The notes beneath the pieces are model-generated. The model did not search any database. It was not told the origin of the DNA and saw only the letters and a list, made by a program, of their open reading frames with translations. The position numbers and the translations under genes were made by a program. From contig CAVDAL010000077.1 in NCBI GenBank assembly GCA_963606965.1, positions 1 to 14,531 of the forward strand: a stretch of 14,531 bases of DNA, read 5' to 3'. Positions 8,363 through 13,621 of the stretch are shown here, piece after piece. Source of the DNA: CAVDAL01 sp963606965. Its GTDB lineage: Bacteria > Actinomycetota > Coriobacteriia > Coriobacteriales > QAMH01. Numbering within the stretch: position 1 is the stretch's first letter; every line of letters begins with the position of its first letter.

Positions 8363-9500
8363 TTAAGCCCACCTCTTTTGCAATATCTTCCATAACTTGC
8401 AATTCTTCAGGTGAAATTTCGCAGCCGTAAACTTCTGTATAAAAATCACTGACCAATTCCTTAAAATCGCGCTCTTCGATTATTTTGGATATGTCAACCT
8501 GTTCAACAGATTTTGTGTGCGAATTTTCATATTCAATTTTCACAGTATTTGGATAAGTCTGCTGGAATATCAACATTGCATCATTTATGATATCTTCATC
8601 AGTAAGCGTTGCATAAATAAAGTCATCTGTGGCGCTAACATTTTCAGGCTTAAGAAGTTGCTTCATTTCACCTTTGATATGTCGCAAATCTCGCAATGGT
8701 TTTAGCGGAAGAAGCTCAATTTTGATATTGCCTTTTTCTGCGAACGTGATGATGGGCACAGACTTTTCATTTGTAACTTCGCTCAAAGAATATTTAAGCG
8801 GCGAGCCTGAATAGCGAACTTCATTTCTTCCAACTTTTTGCGGGGAATGAATATGTCCAAGCGCAGCATAATCAAATTTATCAAAAAGATCATATCCAAT
8901 TGTTTCAATTGTGCCAACTGTTTGAGTTGCCATTCCTTCCGAGCCAGCCAATTTTGGCGCATCAGACTTCCCTGTAACAAATTGATGAGCCACAATAATG
9001 TTGCGCTCGTTTGCGTTGATGTCTGTATGTTCGATTATTGTGCGCACGGCGTCATTGTAGCTTGTAATTTCATCATCATAAAAATGGCGAACCTGTGACG
9101 CCTTCACAAATGGCAACAAATAAATGTTGACTTCTCCATATTCATCTGTAAGAGTCTTCTTGCAAAGTGTGCCATCAAAAATTGCAGAAATAAAGATATT
9201 ATTTGCTTCAAATAAAGAGCTGCCAAAATTTAAGCGGTCGTCTGAGTCGTGGTTGCCGCTGATGATAAATGTTTTAACATTTGCTTGCACAAGCTCATTA
9301 AGGAATTCATCAAGAAGTTTTGTTGCGGCCTCGCTTGGAATTGACTTGTCATAAACATCGCCAGCAATTAAGACAGCGTCGACAGCCTGCACATTAATTA
9401 TGTCAAGTATTTCATTCAAAATATAGCGCTGGTCTTCTATCAAGTCGAAGTTATTCAAAGACTTTCCAAGGTGAAGGTCTCCCAAGTGTAAAAATTTCAT
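8349..9500 (-). CDS. sbcD: SbcD, nuclease subunit of SbcCD (Mre11-like)
   Basis: SbcD is the Mn-dependent phosphoesterase/nuclease partner of SbcC. The 383-residue product has the metal-binding calcineurin-like motifs in order: GDLHLG (D8, H10), AGDVYD (D48), SGNHD (about residues 80-84), a histidine in IVAHQFVTG, and GHIH (about 215-218). The ATG at 9500 follows GGAGG closely (4 nt gap), and the product begins MKFLHLGD, as is standard for the family. The gene is upstream of and overlaps sbcC, so the two are one operon. Its first 50 codons and ribosome binding site are part of a 161-bp segment present again beyond the restriction-modification cassette, but this copy appears intact. About 600 nt separate it from the divergent methyltransferase gene. 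Confidence 0.97.
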   Translation of the reverse strand: MKFLHLGDLHLGKSLNNFDLIEDQRYILNEILDIINVQAVDAVLIAGDVYDKSIPSEAATKLLDEFLNELVQANVKTFIISGNHDSDDRLNFGSSLFEANNIFISAIFDGTLCKKTLTDEYGEVNIYLLPFVKASQVRHFYDDEITSYNDAVRTIIEHTDINANERNIIVAHQFVTGKSDAPKLAGSEGMATQTVGTIETIGYDLFDKFDYAALGHIHSPQKVGRNEVRYSGSPLKYSLSEVTNEKSVPIITFAEKGNIKIELLPLKPLRDLRHIKGEMKQLLKPENVSATDDFIYATLTDEDIINDAMLIFQQTYPNTVKIEYENSHTKSVEQVDISKIIEERDFKELVSDFYTEVYGCEISPEELQVMEDIAKEVGLNEAN

Positions 9501-9510
9501 TCATCCTCCA
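9350..9510. repeat. Repeat A, copy 1: 5' end of sbcD plus its ribosome binding site
   Basis: This 161-bp segment contains the first 50 codons of sbcD and its Shine-Dalgarno. By eye it matches 12788-12948 base for base in the same orientation, and the match stops sharply on both sides apart from a short CTTG microhomology at the inner-gene edge. The two copies bracket the restriction-modification cassette. Confidence 0.95.
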
Positions 9511-9824
9511 CGATGCTTGAATTTGGCTGCACTGGCATTTGTGCTTTTTAAGGTCAAGGGTCTGCTGCGGCACGCACTACATCAAACCCTTGTCGCTCAG
9601 TGGCGCAACAGCAAATTAAGGGTTTGTTGTTGCATGCACCCTAGCCAAAAATGCATTGGGCATTTCTTTGGCTTAAAGAGTTCTGTGCGCACGGCGTTGC
9701 TTGAAGAGCAACTTGTCTATAGTGCAGCTTGTAAAAATGTTTCCACCATTGTACATGACTTATGTGACATAAAAGCAAAATGTTTTCATCGCGCGGGGGG
9801 AATTTCCCCAATAATCGCCTTACA
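9511..9824. other. Structured intergenic segment upstream of sbcD
   Basis: No convincing gene is seen here. On the sbcD side there are several potential stem-loops. CAAGGGT (9555-9561) can pair with ACCCTTG (9586-9592). AAACCCTT (9584-9591) can instead pair with AAGGGTTT (9618-9625). AGCCAAA (9643-9649) pairs with TTTGGCT (9667-9673), with an inner ATGC/GCAT. GTTGCT pairs with AGCAAC near 9696-9712. A motif CATTGTACATGA (9747-9758) is shared with the nfeD upstream region, and a gapped palindrome GGGGAA-T-TTCCCC lies at 9797-9809. A 103-codon open frame crosses this stretch, but it starts at TTG, has no Shine-Dalgarno and has an unnatural cysteine-rich composition. Confidence 0.6.
9748..9778 (-). 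promoter_or_regulatory. Possible sbcDC promoter
   Basis: On the minus strand TACAAT (9753-9748) is a good -10, but the nearest -35-like hexamer, TTGCTT (9778-9773), is 19 nt away, so the match is weak. The same TACAAT in a matching CATTGTACATGA context recurs at 13037-13048 upstream of the duplicated sbcD start, which is the main reason to list it. The resulting leader would be about 240 nt. Confidence 0.3.
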
Positions 9825-9903
9825 CTAGCAATCGCTATGCATAGTTAAATCGCATTCTTTTGTGCTTGCAATTGTGTATTGTCTTTTTTAAGAAATTTCT
9901 TGC
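9825..9903. repeat. Repeat B, copy 1, on the methyltransferase side
   Basis: This 79-bp segment from CTAGCAA to TTTCTTGC aligns with 12707-12783 in direct orientation at about 87% identity. I count eight substitutions, all transitions, and two single-base gaps. It contains the 12-bp perfect palindrome AAGAAATTTCTT. The two copies directly flank the restriction-modification genes and their leader. Confidence 0.85.
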
Positions 9904-9908
9904 GAATG

Positions 9909-9957
9909 AAATCATGAAAATAATTGCGTAACGATTAGAATAATTTCATGTGATTTT
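9909..9957. repeat. Imperfect inverted repeat upstream of the methyltransferase operon
   Basis: AAATCATGAAAATAATT (9909-9925) and AATAATTTCATGTGATTTT (9939-9957) are near-complementary arms around a 13-nt centre. It could be an operator or a transcript hairpin; no T-run follows, so it is not a terminator. Confidence 0.45.
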
Positions 9958-10030
9958 GAGCAGATTCTATGTTACTTTAATCGAGTTAGTCTGTACAAAG
10001 CAAGCACTTGTCGCAGGAGTATTATAAAGT

Positions 10031-10123
10031 ATGCAACAATTGTTGCAGTCACTACTGTGCTTTTTATTAGTGCTGTTTTATAAAATAAATTTGGAGTTGG
10101 TCAGTTTATATGTCGCATTATGA
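10031..10123 (+). CDS. Possible 30-residue hydrophobic leader peptide
   Basis: An ATG at 10031 is preceded by AGGAG (10015-10019, 11 nt away) and opens 30 codons ending in a TGA at 10121, 12 nt inside the DpnM-like gene in another frame. The peptide begins MQQLLQSLLCFLLVLF and about a third of its residues are leucine, so it could form one membrane segment or serve only to couple translation to the methyltransferase. I do not recognise it. A frame of this length is easily random in A+T-rich DNA; only the ribosome binding site and the overlap with the next gene favour it. Confidence 0.25.
   Translation: MQQLLQSLLCFLLVLFYKINLELVSLYVAL
10032..10047. promoter_or_regulatory. 16-bp perfect palindrome, candidate operator
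   Basis: TGCAACAATTGTTGCA is a perfect palindrome 62 nt upstream of the DpnM-like start and overlaps the start of a possible leader reading frame. No regulator gene is visible in the cassette. Confidence 0.35.
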
Positions 10124-10955
10124 GCATACAAGAGCAAAGCCATTTGTAAAATGGGCGGGGGGCAAGCGTCAACTTTTGCCAGCAATTGAACAACGTCTTC
10201 CAAAAAAATTCAATAATTATTTTGAGCCATTTGTTGGCGGTGGCGCTCTTTTCTTTAAACTTGCTCCAAAAAATGCAACAGTGAATGACATAAATGCTGC
10301 ACTTGTTAATACATATAATCAAATTAAAAATGAGCCAGAAGATGTCATGTCATTTCTTGATATATATGACAGGCAACATGCTTTGGCTAGCGAGCAAAAA
10401 ACATATTATTATTCTGTCCGAGAAGAATTTAATGAAGCGCTTTTAACAAGTGAATTCGATGCTAGAGCTGCAGCACTGCTTATATATATCAACAAGCATT
10501 GTTTTAATGGTTTGTATAGAGTGAATTCAAAAGGCTTGTTTAATGTTCCATTTAATGGGAGTAAAAGAGCATCATATTCAAAGGAAAATTTATCGGCAGC
10601 TTCTTCTGCATTAAAAAATATAACAATACTTCAGGGCGATTTTGAAGACGCCGTCAAAGAAGCGCGCGCTGGCGATTTTGTTTTCTTTGATAGCCCTTAT
10701 GTTCCATTGAATCCAACTTCTTTCGAATCTTATACAAAGGAAGGATTTAGTAAAGACGAACATGAACGTCTTGCAAGGCTTTTCAAAAAGTTGTCAAATT
10801 CTGGCTGTTATTGCATGCTAACTAACCATGATACTGAGTTTATCAGGGAACTTTATGATGGGTTCATTATTGAACAAATTAATGTCAGACGTTCAATCAA
10901 TTCTGATGCAACAAAAAGAACTGGCGTTGAAGTGATAATTAGGAATTATTCATAG
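10110..10955 (+). CDS. dpnM: DpnM-like adenine-N6 DNA methyltransferase (predicted GATC)
   Basis: This 281-residue protein resembles M.DpnII (DpnM) and Dam, which methylate adenine in double-stranded GATC and so protect host DNA from the partner endonuclease. Motifs follow the alpha-class order: the target-recognition start KWAGGKRQLLP (residues 14-24), the S-adenosylmethionine site FEPFVGGGALFF (38-49), then the conserved FNGLYRVNSKGLFNVPF, and the catalytic motif IV in the segment GDFVFFDSPYVPL. Motif IV reads DSPY (194-197) where DpnM and Dam read DPPY; the serine is unusual. The ATG at 10110 has a weakly placed GGAG 13 nt upstream. The stop codon shares its final G with the GTG start of the next gene (TAGTG), so the methyltransferases are translationally coupled. 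Confidence 0.92.
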   Translation: MSHYEHTRAKPFVKWAGGKRQLLPAIEQRLPKKFNNYFEPFVGGGALFFKLAPKNATVNDINAALVNTYNQIKNEPEDVMSFLDIYDRQHALASEQKTYYYSVREEFNEALLTSEFDARAAALLIYINKHCFNGLYRVNSKGLFNVPFNGSKRASYSKENLSAASSALKNITILQGDFEDAVKEARAGDFVFFDSPYVPLNPTSFESYTKEGFSKDEHERLARLFKKLSNSGCYCMLTNHDTEFIRELYDGFIIEQINVRRSINSDATKRTGVEVIIRNYS

Positions 10956-11746
10956 TGCTTTTTAAGCTAGGCGAAAATATTGAATTTGAACTAGATACCC
11001 CTGAAGCAAAATTAATTTTGGGAGATTCATTAGCCTTGCTCGAAAAATTTGATGATGGAATCTTTGATATGATATTTGCTGACCCGCCTTACTTTTTAAG
11101 CAATGGTGGTATTTCTTGTCAAGGCGGCAAACGGGTTAGTGTTAATAAAGGCAGTTGGGATGAAGGTTTCTCATTTAATGACAAGCATGCATTTAATAAG
11201 AAATGGATAACGCAATGCAAAAGACTTTTGAAGCCAACAGGTACAATTTGGATTTCTGGAACATTGCATAATATATATTCTGTTGGTGTGGCCTTAGAAC
11301 AAGAGGGTTGCAAGATTCTTAATAATATAACTTGGCAAAAGAAAAATCCGCCGCCAAATTTGGCTTGCCGTTGTTTTACGCATTCGACTGAAACAATTTT
11401 GTGGGCAAAACCAAATGCAAAGTCAAAGCATTATTTTAATTATCAGCTTATGAAGGAAATAAATTGCGGCAAACAGATGAAGGATGTTTGGGAAGGAGCG
11501 CTTACTCCAAAAAGAGAAAAGGCTGAAGGCAAGCACCCGACTCAAAAACCTGAATATCTCCTAGAAAGAATTATCCAAGCTAGCACTAAGTATGGAGATT
11601 TGATACTTGATCCATTTGTTGGTTCAGGCACTACTTCTGTTGTGGCAAAACGTCTTGGAAGAATAAGTGTTGGGATTGACAATTGCAAAGGCTATCTTGA
11701 GATAGCAAAAAGGCGTTTAGAAAAGGAAGGATTTGGACATGAATAG
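10955..11746 (+). CDS. dpnA: DpnA-like adenine DNA methyltransferase
   Basis: The 263-residue product resembles DpnA, the second methyltransferase of DpnII-type systems. In pneumococcus DpnA can also methylate single-stranded DNA and protects incoming transforming DNA. Motif order is beta-class: catalytic ADPPYFLSNGG (D43-P44-P45-Y46) comes first, and the S-adenosylmethionine motif DPFVGSGTT (219-227) lies near the C-terminus, preceded by GKHPTQKP. The start is GTG at 10955, with AGGA about 10 nt upstream and one-base overlap with the DpnM-like stop. It overlaps the endonuclease gene by 8 nt. The catalytic motif here is canonical, unlike that of its neighbour. The target GATC is inferred from the family and from the cassette. 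Confidence 0.92.
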   Translation: MLFKLGENIEFELDTPEAKLILGDSLALLEKFDDGIFDMIFADPPYFLSNGGISCQGGKRVSVNKGSWDEGFSFNDKHAFNKKWITQCKRLLKPTGTIWISGTLHNIYSVGVALEQEGCKILNNITWQKKNPPPNLACRCFTHSTETILWAKPNAKSKHYFNYQLMKEINCGKQMKDVWEGALTPKREKAEGKHPTQKPEYLLERIIQASTKYGDLILDPFVGSGTTSVVAKRLGRISVGIDNCKGYLEIAKRRLEKEGFGHE

Positions 11747-12602
11747 GGACTTTGGTGAGTGGCTTGGCAAGTTTAGGAAAAGCATTTGCGACTATTCTTA
11801 TTATGTTAACTTTGACAAGGTTTATAAAAATGTTGAAGAGCTACGTGTTGAATTAAACATTATGAATTCGCTGATAGGTTCTAAGAATATTGAAGATGAC
11901 TTTAGAGATTTGGTAGAGCGATATCCTGAAATCTTAAAGTGCATTCCGATTTTGCTTGCCGTAAGGGGGACTGAAATCTTTGCGATGGATGACGACGGGG
12001 CATATGTTTATGACTTCAGCACATACTCAGGAAATGCTGACGAATATGCCGTTTTCATGCAAAAAACAGGACTTTTTGACCTTATATCAGAGCATCTTAT
12101 AAACAGCTTGGTTGATTATGTTACAGGCGTTGAAACTGGACTTGATTCCAATGGAAGAAAAAACCGCGGCGGTCATTTGATGGAAGATCTTGTAGAAAAA
12201 TATATCAAAGAAACAGATGTTGAATACTACAAGGAAATGTATCTTTCTGATATTGAGAAAAAGTGGGGAGTGGATCTTTCTTCGCTTTCAAATGATGGCA
12301 AGGCGGAAAAGCGTTTTGATTATGTTGTAAAAACAGACGACACAATTTATGGAATAGAAACTAACTTTTATGCAAGTTCTGGCTCAAAGCTTAATGAAAC
12401 TGCTCGCAGCTATAAGATGCTTGCACAAGAATCTGAAGAAGTTCCCGGTTTTGTATTTGTTTGGGTGACTGATGGCCTTGGCTGGAAGAGCGCACGCAAT
12501 AATTTAAGAGAAACATTTGAAATAACAGAACACATATATAGTATTGTTGAACTTGAAGAAGGGGCATTTGATAGGCTATTTTCTGAAGGTAAAAATAGTT
12601 AA
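11739..12602 (+). CDS. dpnB: DpnII-like type II restriction endonuclease (predicted GATC)
   Basis: The 287-residue product resembles R.DpnII (288 residues), which cleaves unmethylated GATC. Recognisable conserved segments are ELNIMNSLIGSKNIEDDF, LVDYVTGVETGLDSNGRKNR, the RFDYVV...GIETNFY stretch (D194, E207) that probably forms the metal-binding core, SGSKLNETARSYKM, and WVTDGLGW. The ATG at 11739 is chosen over an in-frame TTG at 11733 because AAGGAAGG ends 8 nt before it. It is the third and last gene of the operon, placed after both methyltransferases as in DpnII, so protection is made first. No clear rho-independent terminator follows, and a truncated sbcD copy faces it from the opposite strand about 170 nt downstream. 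Confidence 0.93.
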   Translation: MNRDFGEWLGKFRKSICDYSYYVNFDKVYKNVEELRVELNIMNSLIGSKNIEDDFRDLVERYPEILKCIPILLAVRGTEIFAMDDDGAYVYDFSTYSGNADEYAVFMQKTGLFDLISEHLINSLVDYVTGVETGLDSNGRKNRGGHLMEDLVEKYIKETDVEYYKEMYLSDIEKKWGVDLSSLSNDGKAEKRFDYVVKTDDTIYGIETNFYASSGSKLNETARSYKMLAQESEEVPGFVFVWVTDGLGWKSARNNLRETFEITEHIYSIVELEEGAFDRLFSEGKNS

Positions 12603-12706
12603 GCAAATTTACTGGCGGTATTATGTGCAGCTAAAAAAGTCCTTTTCTTGGCGCTTTGAATTGGTGGCGTTATACGTAGCCAAAAATCTTTCCCTTTTGC
12701 TGCGTA
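12603..12706. other. Short region after the endonuclease gene
   Basis: I see no gene and no convincing terminator between the endonuclease stop and repeat B copy 2. A short 10-nt match AGCCAAAAAT is shared with 9643-9652, and a distant TTGGC/GCCAA pairing exists, but neither is strong. Confidence 0.4.
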
Positions 12707-12783
12707 CTAGCAACTGCTGCGCATGTTAAATCGCATTCTTTTGTGTTTGCAATTGTATGTTATCTTTTTAAGAAATTTCTTGC
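12707..12783. repeat. Repeat B, copy 2, on the endonuclease side
   Basis: This 77-bp direct repeat partner of 9825-9903 has the same 12-bp palindrome AAGAAATTTCTT. It runs straight into repeat A copy 2 with a CTTG microhomology, marking a recombination joint. Confidence 0.85.
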
Positions 12784-12938
12784 TTGCCATAAACATCGCC
12801 AGCAATTAAGACAGCGTCGACAGCCTGCACATTAATTATGTCAAGTATTTCATTCAAAATATAGCGCTGGTCTTCTATCAAGTCGAAGTTATTCAAAGAC
12901 TTTCCAAGGTGAAGGTCTCCCAAGTGTAAAAATTTCAT
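12768..12938 (-). pseudogene. Truncated sbcD copy (first 50 codons)
   Basis: An ATG at 12938 with the same GGAGG ribosome binding site as sbcD opens a 56-codon frame identical to SbcD residues 1-50 (through AGDVY). It then reads six foreign residues (GKQEIS) from repeat B before a TAA at 12770-12768. It keeps the first two metal-binding motifs but lacks the rest of the nuclease, so it cannot be an active SbcD. The 5' end is intact, so transcription and translation remain possible. Confidence 0.9.
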
Positions 12939-12948
12939 TCATCCTCCA
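12788..12948. repeat. Repeat A, copy 2 (sbcD 5' end)
   Basis: Partner of 9350-9510: 161 bp, same orientation, no mismatch found by eye. It lies 3438 bp from the first copy, start to start. Confidence 0.95.
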
Positions 12949-13192
12949 GAATGTGAATGTAAGTTAATAAGGCTACATGCAGCCAGCGCGAAATTGTGTG
13001 TTTTGAAAGCAAGCTGTGCTAAAAAATTATGGCACTCATTGTACATGAGGCTTGAGACATTCATTAAATTTGTTTGCAATTTTGTGTAGTGCGGGATAAG
13101 AAGAAATTTTAACAAGTTGGGAAATTCGGCAGTCATGTCACAATCTTATGGTATCTTGAAATCGCAAGTTTCATAAAAAGCTGGAGATTATT
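12949..13192. other. Intergenic region upstream of nfeD
   Basis: No gene is seen. It contains CATTGTACATGA at 13037-13048, matching 9747-9758, followed at 13064-13112 by a diverged version of repeat B (TTAAAT, then TTTGCAATT, then AAGAAATTT). On the minus strand TACAAT (13043-13038) is a possible -10 for the truncated sbcD copy. GGAG at 13183-13186 is the nfeD ribosome binding site, 6 nt before its ATG. I cannot pick out an nfeD promoter with confidence. Confidence 0.5.
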
Positions 13193-13621
13193 ATGCCTAT
13201 ATTTATTTGGCTTGCTATAGCGGCTGTTATGGCAATCATCGAACTTTTATCATTCGGATTAATTTCTGTATGGTTTATTGTTGGCGCGCTCGCATCTTTT
13301 GTCGCGGCATGGCTTGGTGCAAGCACATATGTGCAAGTGGTTTTATTTATCGCAGTTTCCGTGGGATGCCTTATCATCTTTCGTCCAATTGCGATGAAAT
13401 ATCGCAATAAAGGCGAAGCTAAAGAGCCAACTCTTATTGGTAAGCACGGGATAGTTATGGAAGAAATTGACAACGATGCTTTGACTGGCCGCATTGAGCT
13501 TTCTGACAAAGTGTGTTGGACAGCAAGAAGTGCAGATGGGTCTGTCATTGCTGCTGGTGAGCGTGTTGTTGTCAAAGATCAACAGAGCATAAAATTGATA
13601 GTGGAAAGGATAGAATCATGA
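13193..13621 (+). CDS. nfeD: NfeD-like membrane protein
   Basis: This 142-residue protein fits the short NfeD family: about three hydrophobic membrane segments in residues 3-65 (starting PIFIWLAIAAVMAIIELL), a short basic stretch (MKYRNKGEAK), then a soluble C-terminal domain (about 78-142) with the spacing of the NfeD OB-fold, including a GKHGIV strand and an AGERVVV strand near the end. Such proteins pair with stomatin/SPFH proteins and are thought to help organise membrane microdomains or membrane protein quality control. The gene overlaps the next one by ATGA (13618-13621), and that gene is an SPFH protein, which supports the family call. The start has a good GGAG 6 nt upstream. Confidence 0.88.
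   Translation: MPIFIWLAIAAVMAIIELLSFGLISVWFIVGALASFVAAWLGASTYVQVVLFIAVSVGCLIIFRPIAMKYRNKGEAKEPTLIGKHGIVMEEIDNDALTGRIELSDKVCWTARSADGSVIAAGERVVVKDQQSIKLIVERIES

Noticed and set aside
9643..9673. Hairpin AGCCAAA/TTTGGCT as a transcription terminator
   Set aside because: No T-run follows the stem on the plus strand, and on the minus strand none follows either.
9517..9828. 103-codon open frame in the sbcD-methyltransferase spacer
   Set aside because: It starts at TTG without a Shine-Dalgarno, has a cysteine- and histidine-rich composition unlike real proteins here, and lies over hairpins and repeat edges.
9961..10030. Promoter for the methyltransferase operon
   Set aside because: Several weak -10-like hexamers occur (TACAAA, TATTAT) but none has a -35 partner at a sensible distance, so I do not assign one.
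12544..12729. 61-codon frame after the endonuclease gene
   Set aside because: It overlaps the 3' end of the endonuclease and runs into repeat B, with no ribosome binding site.
9825..12783. Cassette as a classical insertion sequence or integron
   Set aside because: The repeats are direct, not terminal inverted repeats, and no transposase, integrase or attC-like site is present.
9350..12948. CRISPR array or phage island
   Set aside because: Only two copies of each long repeat are present, with no spacers and no phage genes.
12939..13136. 65-codon minus-strand frame upstream of the truncated sbcD
   Set aside because: No ribosome binding site, no recognisable product, and it covers a probable promoter region.
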